A stretch of 64,000 bases of DNA from Sphingomonadales bacterium (GTDB lineage: Bacteria > Pseudomonadota > Alphaproteobacteria > Sphingomonadales > Sphingomonadaceae): the NCBI GenBank assembly GCA_027483465.1, contig JAIXUQ010000087.1:26320-90319 (forward strand), in the 5' to 3' direction. A model generated the notes under the pieces. That model worked only from the letters and a program-made list of their open reading frames with translations. It was not told the DNA's origin and ran no database searches. The first letter of the stretch is position 1; every line of letters starts with the position of its first letter. Made by a program: the position numbers and the translations under genes. This document shows positions 51,331-60,938 of this stretch, piece after piece.

Positions 51331-53055
51331 TCAGTTCTTGTCGGCTTCCTCGCGCGCCTTGTTGAAGGCGGCGCCCAGGATATTGCCCAGCGTGGCGCCC
51401 GAATCCGAGGTGCCATATTGCGCCACGGCTTCCTTTTCCTCGCTGATCTGCAGCGCCTTAATGGACAGCATCGGCTTGCGGCCCTTTTCAAAGCCCACGA
51501 CCATGGCATCCACCTTCTGGCCGGGCTGGAAGCGCTCGGCCTTCTGCTCGTCGCGGTCGCGGGAAAGATCGCCGCGCTTGATGTAGACGACCGGGCCATC
51601 TTCGCCGATCTGCACATCCAGGCCGCCATCGCGCGCGGCCACCACGGTGGCGGTCACGATGTCGTTCTTCTTCCAGTCACCGCCGCTGGTGTTGCGGGTG
51701 CCGGTCACCGGGCCGCCCTGCTCGTCCAGCTGCTTGATGCCCAGGCTGATGCGTTCCTTCTCGATGTCCACTTCCAGCACGCGGGCCGAAACGCGCTCGC
51801 CCTTGTGGTGGCGCGACAGCGCGGCTTCGCCGGTCATGCCCCAGGCGATGTCGCTCATGTGCACCATGCCATCGACTTCGCCATCCAGGCCGATGAACAG
51901 GCCGAATTCGGTGGCGTTCTTGACTTCGCCTTCGACAATCGAGCCAACCGGGTGGTTTTCCGCGAAAACCTCCCAAGGATTGCGCTGCGCCTGCTTCAGG
52001 CCCAGGCTGATGCGGCGCTTGTCCTCGTCCACCTCGAGGACCATGACTTCCACTTCCTGGCTGGTCGAAACGATCTTGCCGGGATGGACGTTCTTCTTGA
52101 CCCACGACATTTCCGAGACGTGCACCAGGCCTTCGATGCCCGGCTGCAGTTCGACGAAGGCGCCATATTCGGTGATGTTGGTGACGCGGCCCGAATGCTT
52201 GGTGCCCACGGCATAATTGGCAGCGGCGGTGGTCCAGGGATCGGCTTCCAACTGCTTCATGCCCAGGCTGATGCGCTGGGTGTCGCGGTTGATGCGCACG
52301 ATCTGCACGCGCAGCACGTCACCGATGTTGAGCACTTCCGACGGATGGTTGACGCGCTTGTAGCTCATGTCGGTGACGTGGAGCAGGCCGTCGATGCCGC
52401 CCAGATCCACGAAGGCGCCATAATCGGTGATGTTCTTGACGGTGCCGTCCACGATCTGGCCTTCGGCCAGGCTGGAGATCAGGCCCGAACGGGCTTCGGC
52501 GCGCGATTCTTCCAGGATCGAGCGGCGGGAGACCACGATGTTGCCGCGCTTGCGATCCATCTTCAGGATCTGGAACGGCTGCGGCAGGTTCATCAGCGGG
52601 GTGACATCGCGCACCGGGCGGATATCGACCTGGCTGCCCGGCAGGAAGGCCACGGCGCCGCCCAGATCGACGGTGAAGCCGCCCTTCACGCGACCGAAGA
52701 TCACGCCTTCCACGCGCTCACCGGCGGCGAACTTGTGCTCAAGCGCATCCCAGCTGGCTTCGCGGCGGGCGCGGTCACGGCTCAGCATCGCTTCGCCCTG
52801 GGCGTTTTCCACCCGGTCCACAAACACTTCGACTTCGGAGCCGACCACCAGATCGACCTTGCCGGTGAGATCGGCGAATTCGCGCAGCGGCACGCGGCCC
52901 TCGCTCTTCAGGCCGACATCGATCACGGCGAATTCATTTTCGAGCCGGGTGACAACGCCGCGCACCACGCGGCCTTCGAAACCCTGATCCTTGCCAATGG
53001 TGGCATCAAGCAGCGCCGCGAAATCGTCGCGGGTCGGCTGGGCAGACGTGGCCAT
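51331..53055 (-). CDS. rpsA: 30S ribosomal protein S1
   Basis: A 574-residue protein with six S1 RNA-binding domains. It helps bind mRNA to the 30S subunit. Domains are visible as [104 protein letters not shown] and a more divergent sixth. ATG 53055 is used; the track ORF is 22 residues longer. Upstream lies a hairpin that could be a cmk terminator or an rpsA leader structure. Confidence 0.96.
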   Translation of the reverse strand: MATSAQPTRDDFAALLDATIGKDQGFEGRVVRGVVTRLENEFAVIDVGLKSEGRVPLREFADLTGKVDLVVGSEVEVFVDRVENAQGEAMLSRDRARREASWDALEHKFAAGERVEGVIFGRVKGGFTVDLGGAVAFLPGSQVDIRPVRDVTPLMNLPQPFQILKMDRKRGNIVVSRRSILEESRAEARSGLISSLAEGQIVDGTVKNITDYGAFVDLGGIDGLLHVTDMSYKRVNHPSEVLNIGDVLRVQIVRINRDTQRISLGMKQLEADPWTTAAANYAVGTKHSGRVTNITEYGAFVELQPGIEGLVHVSEMSWVKKNVHPGKIVSTSQEVEVMVLEVDEDKRRISLGLKQAQRNPWEVFAENHPVGSIVEGEVKNATEFGLFIGLDGEVDGMVHMSDIAWGMTGEAALSRHHKGERVSARVLEVDIEKERISLGIKQLDEQGGPVTGTRNTSGGDWKKNDIVTATVVAARDGGLDVQIGEDGPVVYIKRGDLSRDRDEQKAERFQPGQKVDAMVVGFEKGRKPMLSIKALQISEEKEAVAQYGTSDSGATLGNILGAAFNKAREEADKN

Positions 53056-53189
53056 ATGTTCAATCAAACCTTCAACTGGGGCCGGCACGGGCAAAGTCTG
53101 TCCCGCGAAACCCCTCGGCAAGGCACCATTGCCCGCCGTTCATCGCCGTCGCGGTGGCACCATGCCAACCGCTCACATGCAAAACCGGG

Positions 53190-53232
53190 AAAAAGCCAAG
53201 CGCCCGTGCAGGGAAAATCCCTGCCGGGGCGC
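53190..53232 (-). terminator. nested hairpin between cmk and rpsA (terminator or leader)
   Basis: On the minus strand GCGCCC and GGGCGC enclose an inner stem GCAGGG-ATTTT-CCCTGC, followed within 6 nt by TTTTT. It could end cmk transcription or, being 135 bp upstream of the rpsA start, act in rpsA autoregulation. Confidence 0.55.
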
Positions 53233-53242
53233 CGATTGCCCG

Positions 53243-53896
53243 TTACCGGCCGCCGTGGCCCAATGCCCTTTCCACCAGGGCAATCGAAGCCGCGACGGCG
53301 GCGGCTATATCAAGCGTGCTGGTATCTAGCAAGGCGGCATCGGCGGCGCGCAGCAGCGGCGCGGCCGATCGGCCGGAATCGCGGGCATCGCGGGCGTGGA
53401 TATCGGCCAGCACATCGGCCAGCGTCTGCTCACCGCCGCGGCCGGCCAATTCGGCATGGCGGCGCTGGGCGCGGATTTCGGGCGTGGCGGTCACAAAAAG
53501 TTTCGCCGGCGCATCGGGCGCGATCACCGTGCCGATATCCCGCCCATCCAGCACGGCGCCGCCAGGCTGGGCGGCAAAGGCGCGCTGGGTATCGAACAGC
53601 GCAGCGCGCACCGCCGGGTGGCTGGAGACGATCGAGGCATAATCGCTGTTGAGGCTGCTCATCAGATCAGGATCATCCAGCAGCGCGGGATCGATGCAGC
53701 GGGCGGCGGCGGCGGCGGCCTCGGCATCATATGGGTCCTGCCCGGCCAGACGCACCGCCAGCCCGCAGGCGCGATAGAGTTTGCCGGTGTCCATGAACGG
53801 CAGGCGGTAATGGCGGGCAAGCGCCTTGGCGATGGTGCCCTTGCCGCTGGCGGCCGGGCCATCTACGGCGATGACGAGTGGGGGATGTGCAATCAC
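53243..53896 (-). CDS. cmk: cytidylate kinase
   Basis: A 217-residue CMP/dCMP kinase. Start is GTG 53896. The P-loop is VDGPAASGKGTIAKAL, the CMP-binding region includes FMDTGKLYRA and VLDGRDIGTVIAPDA, and the LID region is EIRAQRRHAEL. Its place before rpsA is conserved. Confidence 0.94.
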   Translation of the reverse strand: MIAHPPLVIAVDGPAASGKGTIAKALARHYRLPFMDTGKLYRACGLAVRLAGQDPYDAEAAAAAARCIDPALLDDPDLMSSLNSDYASIVSSHPAVRAALFDTQRAFAAQPGGAVLDGRDIGTVIAPDAPAKLFVTATPEIRAQRRHAELAGRGGEQTLADVLADIHARDARDSGRSAAPLLRAADAALLDTSTLDIAAAVAASIALVERALGHGGR

Positions 53897-53939
53897 GCCG
53901 CGGCGTTAGCCGCTGTGCCGCCGGCCGGCAAGCGCCGGC

Positions 53940-54539
53940 TCAGCCGGCGTATTTCACCGAACAGCCATAGGGGCGGGTGACGGCGGGGGCCGGGGCCTTG
54001 CCGGCCAGCACGGCCTTCACCGCATTCAGTGCCCATGGCGTGGCGGCCTTTGCATCGGCCTCCACCGCGGTGGGCCGGTCATCAATGGCGCCCTGATAGG
54101 CCAGCACGCCATCGGGGCGGATCACGAACATGTGCGGCGTCGTCTTGGCGGCATAGAGCCGGCCGATGCGGCCATCGGCATCCAGCAGATAATGCGACGG
54201 CGCCGCCTTGTTGGCGGCGATCTCGGCGCGGGCGCCGGCACCATCGACATGGCCCTGCTTGCCCCGCGCACCGCTGTTGATCGAGAGCCAGACAACGCCC
54301 AGGCCGCGCGCCTCGCGCTGGCGGGCCTGCATGGTGCCGCTGTCATAATGGGCGCGCACGAACGGGCAGCCGCTGTTCGTCCATTCCAGCACCACCGTCT
54401 TGCCGCGCAGATCGGCCAGCCGCACCGGCTTGCCATCGGCATCGGTGGCGGTGAAATCCGGTGCCGGCAGGCCATTCACCGGTTCGGCGGCCACCGGCGC
54501 GGCGAGAACAGCAGCGATCAGGGCAGGCAGCAGGCGCAT
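53940..54539 (-). CDS. exported thioredoxin-fold redoxin (AhpC/TSA type)
   Basis: A 199-residue protein with a signal peptide (RLLPALIAAVLAAPVAAE). The redoxin motif is EWTNSGCPFVRAHYDSG, with a single active-site cysteine. The C-terminus holds another cysteine in PYGCSVKYAG. The start is 3 bp after the dsbD stop, so the pair is coupled. It is probably a periplasmic thiol-disulfide or peroxide enzyme fed electrons by DsbD. Confidence 0.85.
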   Translation of the reverse strand: MRLLPALIAAVLAAPVAAEPVNGLPAPDFTATDADGKPVRLADLRGKTVVLEWTNSGCPFVRAHYDSGTMQARQREARGLGVVWLSINSGARGKQGHVDGAGARAEIAANKAAPSHYLLDADGRIGRLYAAKTTPHMFVIRPDGVLAYQGAIDDRPTAVEADAKAATPWALNAVKAVLAGKAPAPAVTRPYGCSVKYAG

Positions 54540-54542
54540 GGC

Positions 54543-56621
54543 TCAGGCTTTCAGGCTGGTCAGCAGATCGGCGGTGAGGATTTGCGGCAATTCGGTCTCG
54601 CCGCCGCCGGCATCATAATAGACATAGACCGGCACGCCGGCGCGCTTGTGCTCGGCCAACCAGGCGGAGATGGCCGGGTCCGACCGGGTCCAGTCCCCCT
54701 CCATCACGGTGATGCCCTTGGCCTTGAAGGCTTCGGCCACGCGCGGATCGGCCATGGCGCCCTTTTCGTTCACCTTGCAGGTGAGGCACCAGTCCGCTGT
54801 CATATAGAGGAACACCGGCTTGTTCTGCTGGCGCAGGCCGGCGAGCGCGGCCGGGGTGAATTTCACCGCGTCAAGCTCGCTGGCGGCGGCGGTCTGCCCG
54901 CCGGCGGCCGGCGCGGCGGTGGGCATCAGCGCCACGGCCGCCACCAATGTGGCCAGGCTGGCCAGGCCGGGCAGGGCCAGACTCTTGCCGCCATGCTGGC
55001 GGGCGCCCAGCCACCACAGGAACAGGCCAAAGCCCAGCGCACCGGCCAGGCCGATCGCCATGCCGTTCACCCCCACCTGCTGGCCCAGCACCCAGGCCAG
55101 CGCCAGCGCGGTGAGGAACATCGGCACCGACAGGATGGCGCGCAGCCGCACCATCCAGGCGCCTGGCCGGGGCAGGCGCTGGCGCAGCGCCGGCACGAAG
55201 CCGATCAACAGGAAGGGCAGGGCCAGGCCAAGGCCGAGCCCGGCAAAGACCGAAAGCGCCTGAAAGGTGGGCAGCACCAGCGCCGCACCCAGCGCCCCGG
55301 CCATGAACGGCCCGGTGCAGGGGGTGGCGACAAACGCCGCCAGCGCGCCGGTGAAGAAGGCGCCCGATGCCCCGCCGGAGCGCGCCTTGTCCTGCCCCAG
55401 ATTGCCGGTGGAGAGGGTGATTTCAAACAGGCCGGCCAAATTGAGCGCAATGCCGGTGACCAGCAGCAGCAGGAAGGCGATCACGCGCGGATCCTGCAAC
55501 TGGAAGGCCCAGCCAACCTGGCTGCCGGCGGCGCGCAGGGCCAGCACGATGCCGCCCAGCGCCGTCACCACCAGCACCACGCCGGCGGTGTAGGCCAACG
55601 CCTCGGCCCGGGCTTCGCCGGCGCCGACATTGCCGCGCGCCAGCGCCAGCGCCTTCAATGACAGGATGGGAAACACGCAGGGCATCACGTTCAGGATCAG
55701 CCCGCCCAGCACCGCGCCGAGCAGCACCAGCGCCAGACCAGGCTCACCGCCGCCGGCATCGCTGCTGCCGCTGCTAGCCAGCGGGCTGCCCGCCGCCGGC
55801 ACCTGGCCCTGATTGGCGGTGATGGCAAAGCCCAGCGGCGGCCCATCGGCCATCTCCACCCGCAGCACGCCGGCCACCGCGCCTTCGGGGCCGGGGCTGG
55901 CGGCATCGGTCTCGATGCGCAGATTGTCCCCGGCGCGGGTCACCTGCTGCGGCGTCACATGGGTGATGACCAGATCGCCTTCCGGGAAGAACCAGGCCGA
56001 TTTCACCTTGTCCAGCCCGGCCATCGGCACCGCCAGCACAAAACGCTTGCCCGCCAGCGCCCAGGTGGCGGTGGCCGCCAGCGGCTTGGGCAGGGCGGCG
56101 GCGGCGGCGGCCAGGCGCGGCGCCATCGCGGCATCGGGCGTGCCCGTGCCGACGGTGAGCGGCAGGCTGAGCAGTGCCTGTTCGGGCACGCATTGTTCGT
56201 GGCTGCACACCAGCCAATCCACCTGCACCTTCAACGGAAAGGCGCTGCCCGCCGCCAGCCCGGCCGGCACGGCGATGCGGGTGGTGAGCACGTTGGCCTT
56301 TTCATAGACATGGTTCATCAGGCCGGAGACGACGAGCGTGCCCGGCACCGGATAGGCCAGATCGGCCGGGGCCGGGGTGCCGGCCGGCAGTCGCCAATCC
56401 ACCCTCGTGGGGGCGCCGGCATCGCCGGGGTTCTTCCAATAGGTGTGCCAGCCGGCGCGCGGGGTCAGTTCGATCCCCACCTCCAGCATCTGCCCGGCCG
56501 CCGGCGTGCGGCTGGCGGCGATCAGTTCCACCCGCGTGTGCGGCTGTTCGCTCACCGCCTGGGCATGGGCGGTAACAGGGGCCAGCAGCAGGGCAAGGGC
56601 GGTGATAAGGCGGCGAATCAT
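54543..56621 (-). CDS. dsbD: protein-disulfide reductase DsbD
   Basis: A 692-residue membrane protein that passes electrons from cytoplasmic thioredoxin to the periplasm. ATG 56621 opens a signal peptide (RRLITALALLLAPVTAHA). The N-terminal alpha domain has WLVCSHEQCVPEQ. The eight-helix membrane part carries cysteines in NVMPCVFPILSLK and FVATPCTGPFMAG. The C-terminal thioredoxin domain has MTADWCLTCKVNEK. The redoxin gene follows. Confidence 0.93.
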   Translation of the reverse strand: MIRRLITALALLLAPVTAHAQAVSEQPHTRVELIAASRTPAAGQMLEVGIELTPRAGWHTYWKNPGDAGAPTRVDWRLPAGTPAPADLAYPVPGTLVVSGLMNHVYEKANVLTTRIAVPAGLAAGSAFPLKVQVDWLVCSHEQCVPEQALLSLPLTVGTGTPDAAMAPRLAAAAAALPKPLAATATWALAGKRFVLAVPMAGLDKVKSAWFFPEGDLVITHVTPQQVTRAGDNLRIETDAASPGPEGAVAGVLRVEMADGPPLGFAITANQGQVPAAGSPLASSGSSDAGGGEPGLALVLLGAVLGGLILNVMPCVFPILSLKALALARGNVGAGEARAEALAYTAGVVLVVTALGGIVLALRAAGSQVGWAFQLQDPRVIAFLLLLVTGIALNLAGLFEITLSTGNLGQDKARSGGASGAFFTGALAAFVATPCTGPFMAGALGAALVLPTFQALSVFAGLGLGLALPFLLIGFVPALRQRLPRPGAWMVRLRAILSVPMFLTALALAWVLGQQVGVNGMAIGLAGALGFGLFLWWLGARQHGGKSLALPGLASLATLVAAVALMPTAAPAAGGQTAAASELDAVKFTPAALAGLRQQNKPVFLYMTADWCLTCKVNEKGAMADPRVAEAFKAKGITVMEGDWTRSDPAISAWLAEHKRAGVPVYVYYDAGGGETELPQILTADLLTSLKA

Positions 56622-56722
56622 GGCGTGCCTTGTGCCAGCATCAGGGCGGCCCGCAAAGCCCGGCGCGCCTTGGCCGCAGCCAAGCCGGGCTTTGGCCAGG
56701 CGGCCCCAGGCGCGGCGCAACG

Positions 56723-56753
56723 AAAAACGCCGGGGCGTTGCCACCCCGGCGTT
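56723..56753 (-). terminator. Rho-independent terminator of the rplM-rpsI operon
   Basis: On the minus strand a 9-bp stem CGCCGGGGT/GCCCCGGCG is followed by TTTTTCG. It lies 23 bp beyond the rpsI stop. Confidence 0.9.
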
Positions 56754-56775
56754 GATCCTTGCGCGGCGATCCCGA

Positions 56776-57267
56776 TCAGCGCTTGCTGAACTGGAAGCTG
56801 CGGCGGGCCTTGGCCTTGCCGTACTTCTTGCGCTCGACCACGCGGGCGTCGCGGGTGAGGAAGCCGGCCTGCTTGACGGGCGTGCGCAGCGCCGGTTCAT
56901 ACTTGGTCAGCGCCTGGGCGATGCCATGCTTCACGGCGCCGGCCTGGCCCGAAAGCCCGCCGCCCACCACGGTGGCCACCACATCATACTGGTCACGGCG
57001 CTCGGCCACGTCGAACGGCTGGTTGATCACCAGGCGCAGCGAGGGGCGGGCGAAATACACGGTCTGATCGCGGCCGTTCACGGTGATCTTGCCGGTGCCC
57101 GGCTTCAACCACACGCGGGCGACGGCGTTCTTGCGCTTGCCGGTGGCATAGGCGCGGCCATAGGCATCCAACTCCTGCTCGCGCAGAGGGGCCGGGGGAT
57201 TGTTGTTGACCGGTGCTTCGGCTTCAAGGCCGGCGAGGTCAGACAGGGACTGGCGATTGTCGGTCAT
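56776..57267 (-). CDS. rpsI: 30S ribosomal protein S9
   Basis: A 163-residue protein with an N-terminal extension of about 33 residues over E. coli S9, as in alphaproteobacteria. The core is [21 protein letters not shown] and the C-terminal tail RRSFQFSKR reaches the P-site tRNA. ATG 57267 follows GAGGAT. It is 9 bp after rplM. Confidence 0.96.
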   Translation of the reverse strand: MTDNRQSLSDLAGLEAEAPVNNNPPAPLREQELDAYGRAYATGKRKNAVARVWLKPGTGKITVNGRDQTVYFARPSLRLVINQPFDVAERRDQYDVVATVVGGGLSGQAGAVKHGIAQALTKYEPALRTPVKQAGFLTRDARVVERKKYGKAKARRSFQFSKR

Positions 57268-57276
57268 GGTCTATCC

Positions 57277-57753
57277 TCAACCAGCGATGGTGGTGTTCTT
57301 GCGGTTCATCGACTTGACGTCGAGCACTTCCGGCTGCTGCGCGGCATGGGGATGCTCGGTGCCGGCAAAGACGCGCAGGTTGCGCATCTGCTGGCGGCCC
57401 AGCGGCCCGCGCGGCACCATGCGCTCAACGGCCTTGATGATCACGCGCTCCGGGAACCGGCCTTCCAGCAGCTTGGCCGGGGTGGTTTCCTTGATGCCGC
57501 CGGGGTGGCCGGTGTGGCGATAGTAAATCTTGTCGGTCGCCTTCTTGCCGGTGAAGCGCACCTTGTCGGCATTGATGACGATGACATTGTCACCGCAATC
57601 GACGTGCGGGGTGAAGCTCGCCTTGTGCTTGCCGCGCAGGCGGTTGGCGATGATGGTGGCAAGCCGGCCGACCACGAGCCCTTCGGCATCGATCAGCAGC
57701 CACTTTTTTTCAACTTCCGCCGGCTTGGCCGGCGCCGTGGTACGGGTGAGCAT
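57277..57753 (-). CDS. rplM: 50S ribosomal protein L13
   Basis: A 158-residue large-subunit protein. The family stretches [38 protein letters not shown] and [20 protein letters not shown] are present. It is the first gene of the rplM-rpsI operon. A GC hairpin lies just upstream of the ATG. Confidence 0.96.
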   Translation of the reverse strand: MLTRTTAPAKPAEVEKKWLLIDAEGLVVGRLATIIANRLRGKHKASFTPHVDCGDNVIVINADKVRFTGKKATDKIYYRHTGHPGGIKETTPAKLLEGRFPERVIIKAVERMVPRGPLGRQQMRNLRVFAGTEHPHAAQQPEVLDVKSMNRKNTTIAG

Positions 57754-57784
57754 GGCGTTGATTCCATTCGGCTAAAATGCAGCA

Positions 57785-57806
57785 GCCGGGGCGTGAAGGC
57801 CCCGGC
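57785..57806 (-). terminator. GC hairpin in the rplM leader
   Basis: A perfect 8-bp stem GCCGGGGC-GTGAAG-GCCCCGGC is 32 bp upstream of the rplM start and 77 bp after the stop of the upstream gene. The trailing T-run is weak (GCATTTTAG). It may end the upstream gene or serve rplM-rpsI leader control. A second small stem TCGCG-CAAA-CGCGA lies at 57821-57834. Confidence 0.45.
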
Positions 57807-57882
57807 GACGAGCGGCCATATCGCGCAAACGCGATTTTCCGTCAAGAAAATCCATCGCTTTGGCGTGTGGTATTTGAATACC

Positions 57883-58863
57883 TCAATTTTCGCGACGGAT
57901 GCGCCGCTCCTCCACGCGGTGCCGCCGGCCATCGGCGATGATCTCGCGATGCCAGCTTGCCCGCTGCACGAGGCCGCCGGGCAGGGCAATCAATTGCTGG
58001 GTGCGCTCGCGAAAGGCCAGGCGTTGCGGGAATGCCGCCGCGCTGCCGGGCGTGCCAGCGCTGCCGGCCGATTCCAGCAGGCGTTCCGCCTGTTGCTGGG
58101 CGAGGCGGGCCATGTCCCCGGGATCGGCGCTGGCGGTCATGTGCACGCGCGCCCAGGTGCCGGACGGGTTGCGGTCCATGCCGATGGCAACCCGTTGGCT
58201 CACCAATTCATCACCCCAGCGCGCCGGTTTCGCGATGTCCAGTTCCAGACATTGCCCCACCGGCAGCGCGATCCCGCAGTGCAGCGCCATCATCGCGATT
58301 TCGAGCAGGTCGTTTTCCCGTTGCTCGTCGTCCTGCTCGTCATATTGCCGGGCCACCGCCGCCAGCATGGCGGCCACCTGCGCCCGCCCGGCCGCCGGCA
58401 GTCCGGAAAATTGTTCATCCACCGCCTCGGCCAGGCCGGCCACCAGATCGGCCGAAATCGCCCGCCACTCGGCCAGATTGGCGAGGCCCAGCACATCGCC
58501 GGCCGGGTCCAGATCGATCAGCAGCGGCCGGTCCAGCGTGCCGGCCGCCAGCCGGTTCATCGCCTGCAGCAACATACCAATGTCTGCCGATCCCGGGCCG
58601 GTGGCCGCATGGTTGGCCGCCCGTGTCACCCATTGCAGGCGATAGCCGGTGTCGCTGCGAAACAGCGTCATCTCCTCGCGTGAACTTGTGGTCTGCACCA
58701 TGCCGCGCCGCTGCCGCTGCGACTGGTACGCATAGCGGATCGGCGTGCCCAGCGGCGGGTCGAACGGCAGCGGCATGGCGGGCGCGGCAACCGCGGCGGC
58801 ACCGGCCGAACCCGTGGTGCGCTGCCCGCCCAGCAGCGCCAGAATATCGCCAAACAGGCTCAT
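57883..58863 (-). CDS. uncharacterised protein
   Basis: A 326-residue soluble protein with no signal peptide or membrane helix. It contains a beta-rich start (PFDPPLGTPIRYAYQSQRQR), a central helical region with an acidic patch (VARQYDEQDDEQRENDLLEI) and a basic C-terminus (RRHRVEERRIRREN). The start overlaps the NUDIX stop (ATGA), so it belongs to the ctaA-DUF2237-NUDIX operon. I recognise no family. Confidence 0.75.
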   Translation of the reverse strand: MSLFGDILALLGGQRTTGSAGAAAVAAPAMPLPFDPPLGTPIRYAYQSQRQRRGMVQTTSSREEMTLFRSDTGYRLQWVTRAANHAATGPGSADIGMLLQAMNRLAAGTLDRPLLIDLDPAGDVLGLANLAEWRAISADLVAGLAEAVDEQFSGLPAAGRAQVAAMLAAVARQYDEQDDEQRENDLLEIAMMALHCGIALPVGQCLELDIAKPARWGDELVSQRVAIGMDRNPSGTWARVHMTASADPGDMARLAQQQAERLLESAGSAGTPGSAAAFPQRLAFRERTQQLIALPGGLVQRASWHREIIADGRRHRVEERRIRREN

Positions 58864-59285
58864 GCCAGCAGCAGCCGCAGCCGATCCTGCAAGGGCGCCA
58901 CCGCATCGGGCGCGGCCAGGAAATCGGCGATGCCCAGCATGCGGGGGCTGTGGCCTTCGTTGCCAAAGCGGATGGCGGCGATCTCGGCGGCGGCCAGGTG
59001 CAGCGCCAGGAACCAGCCTGTTCGGCCCGGCGCGTCCATGGCCGGGAAGGGGCGGGCCCAGCAGATGCGGCTTTCGGGCAGGTGGATGCCGAATTCCTCG
59101 GCCAGTTCGCGCAAGCCGCAGGCCGCCGGGCTTTCATCGCCCTCGCGCCCGCCGCCGGGCAGATCGATCAGGCCCGGCCAGGGGATGCCGGGCTTCGCGT
59201 CGCGGCGATAGGTGAGGATCCGGCCAGCGTGCAGGGCGGCCAGCTTGGCGCCGGCAAAATCGCTGCCGTCCCAGCGCTGGATCAC
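58860..59285 (-). CDS. NUDIX hydrolase
   Basis: A 141-residue hydrolase of nucleoside-diphosphate-linked compounds. The NUDIX box GGGREGDESPAACGLRELAEEFG matches GX5EX7REUXEEXGU. The start is GTG 59285, overlapping the stop of the DUF2237 gene. The substrate is unknown. Confidence 0.88.
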   Translation of the reverse strand: MIQRWDGSDFAGAKLAALHAGRILTYRRDAKPGIPWPGLIDLPGGGREGDESPAACGLRELAEEFGIHLPESRICWARPFPAMDAPGRTGWFLALHLAAAEIAAIRFGNEGHSPRMLGIADFLAAPDAVAPLQDRLRLLLA

Positions 59286-59641
59286 ACGCTGTGGGCCTGG
59301 AGATGGCCCAGCAGCGTCACCTCAAGGGTTTTTTCGTGCGTGGCCTCCAGCACCACCTCGGGCGCGAAACCGGCGCGGCGGGCTTCCTCCCAGCGGCCGG
59401 CGCACAGGCACCAGCGATCGCCGGGCTTCAGGCCGGGGAAGCCATATTCGGGGCGCGGGGTGGACAGATCATTGCCCACCGATTGGCTGAAGGCCAGAAA
59501 CTCCTCGGTCACCACCGCGCACACGGTGTGGAGCCCGCGATCGGCCGCATCGGTGTTGCAGCAGCCGTCGCGGTACCAGCCGGTCAGCGGGTCCATCGAG
59601 CAGGGGACGAGCGCCCGACCCAGCACATTCCTCGCGCTCAT
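59282..59641 (-). CDS. DUF2237-family protein
   Basis: A 119-residue protein. ATG 59641 overlaps the ctaA stop (ATGA). The family pattern is visible: RNVLGRALVPCSMDPLTGWYRDGCCNT, HTVCAVVTEEFLAFSQSVGNDLSTP and PGDRWCLCAGRWEEA. Several conserved cysteines are present. The biochemical role is unknown. Confidence 0.85.
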   Translation of the reverse strand: MSARNVLGRALVPCSMDPLTGWYRDGCCNTDAADRGLHTVCAVVTEEFLAFSQSVGNDLSTPRPEYGFPGLKPGDRWCLCAGRWEEARRAGFAPEVVLEATHEKTLEVTLLGHLQAHSV

Positions 59642-60675
59642 GCCCGCCCCCGCACGCTCCAGTGCGCGGCCCACACCGTGGCCGCCACCAGCAGCGCCGC
59701 CACGCCCTGGTGCGCCACGCCGAGCGGGATGGGCACATGATTGATGATCACCAGCACGCCCAGCGCAAATTGCAGCAGCACCAGCCCGCCCAGCGCCAGC
59801 GCGCGCACCCCGGCACCGGCCCGCCACAGCCGCACCGCCACCAGCAGCAGCGCGGCGGCCACTGCCCAGGCCAGGCTGCGGTGGATGAACTGCACGCTCA
59901 CCGGATCGGCGATGGCATCGCGGGCGCTGGCCAGGATACCATCAGGCACCAGCGCGCCCAGCATCAGCGGCCAGGTGTCTGCCGCGTGGCCGGCGCGCAG
60001 ACCGGCGGTGAAGGCACCCCACAAGATCTGCACCGCCAGCAGCGCCGCCACCGGCCACACCCAGGCACGCGGCCGGTCGCGGCGCGGCGCATCGCCGTCC
60101 AGCAGATCGAGCGCGGTCCACACACAAAGGGCCATGATGATCAGCGCATTGGAAAGATGCACCGCCAGCCGTTCCGGCGCCACCTCGGTGCGGTCCACCA
60201 GGCCCGATGCCACCATCCACCAGCCGATGGCACCCTGCAGCCCGCCCAGGGCAAACAGCACCAGCAGCCGCGGCTTGTACCCGGCCGGGATGTGCCGCCG
60301 CAGCCAGAACCAGGCCAGCGGCAGGGCAAAGGCCAGCCCGACCAGCCGGCCCAGCAGCCGGTGGACATATTCCCAGAAGAATATGCCCTTGAATTCCACC
60401 AGGCTCATGCCCCGGTTCATCAACTGATATTGGCTGGATTGCTGATACAGTGCGAACTGCCGTTGCCATTCCGCCTCGTTCATCGGCGGCAGCGTGCCCG
60501 AAACCACATCCCAGCGGGTGATCGACAGGCCGCTTTCGGTGAGCCGGGTGATGCCGCCCACCACCACCATGGCCAGCACCAGGCCCGCAATGCCCAGCAA
60601 CCACAGCGCGATGGCACGGGGCCGCGCATCGCTGCGGGCGGCGGAACGGGCAGGGGCGGCAGCAAGCGTGGCCAT
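59638..60675 (-). CDS. ctaA: heme A synthase
   Basis: A 345-residue eight-helix membrane protein that oxidises heme O to heme A for cytochrome oxidase. The motifs GGITRLTESGLSITRWDVVSG, FWEYVHRLLGRLVGLAFALP (heme His), RLAVHLSNALI and VQFIHRSLAW are typical of the alphaproteobacterial type. It is the first gene of an operon with the DUF2237, NUDIX and uncharacterised genes. Confidence 0.94.
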   Translation of the reverse strand: MATLAAAPARSAARSDARPRAIALWLLGIAGLVLAMVVVGGITRLTESGLSITRWDVVSGTLPPMNEAEWQRQFALYQQSSQYQLMNRGMSLVEFKGIFFWEYVHRLLGRLVGLAFALPLAWFWLRRHIPAGYKPRLLVLFALGGLQGAIGWWMVASGLVDRTEVAPERLAVHLSNALIIMALCVWTALDLLDGDAPRRDRPRAWVWPVAALLAVQILWGAFTAGLRAGHAADTWPLMLGALVPDGILASARDAIADPVSVQFIHRSLAWAVAAALLLVAVRLWRAGAGVRALALGGLVLLQFALGVLVIINHVPIPLGVAHQGVAALLVAATVWAAHWSVRGRA

Positions 60676-60722
60676 GATCCCCGTCTAGCCGCTTGCGGGC
60701 CCGCTGGCCAGCCGGCTGCGGC

Positions 60723-60938
60723 TCAGCCGTGCCAACTGAACACATCCTCCACGCCCACGCCAAAGAAGCGGGCAATGCGGAAGGCGCTCTCCAGGCTGGG
60801 GGAATATTTGCCCTGTTCGATGGCGATGATGGTGTGACGCGTCACGCCGATGGCCTCGCCCAGTTGGGCCTGGCTAACATTGCCGCGCGCCTCCCGCAGT
60901 TCGCGCACGCGGTTGCCGATCGGCGGTGGCGGCGGCAT
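60723..60938 (-). CDS. XRE-family helix-turn-helix regulator
   Basis: A 71-residue DNA-binding protein, essentially a single helix-turn-helix domain: RVRELREARGNVSQAQLGEAIGVTRHTIIAIEQGKYSPSL. ATG 60938 overlaps the stop of the membrane-protein gene (TGATG), so they form one operon. This short type (with the end FSWHG) often pairs with a small membrane protein. Two copies of a dyad upstream of the operon are candidate operators. Confidence 0.9.
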   Translation of the reverse strand: MPPPPPIGNRVRELREARGNVSQAQLGEAIGVTRHTIIAIEQGKYSPSLESAFRIARFFGVGVEDVFSWHG

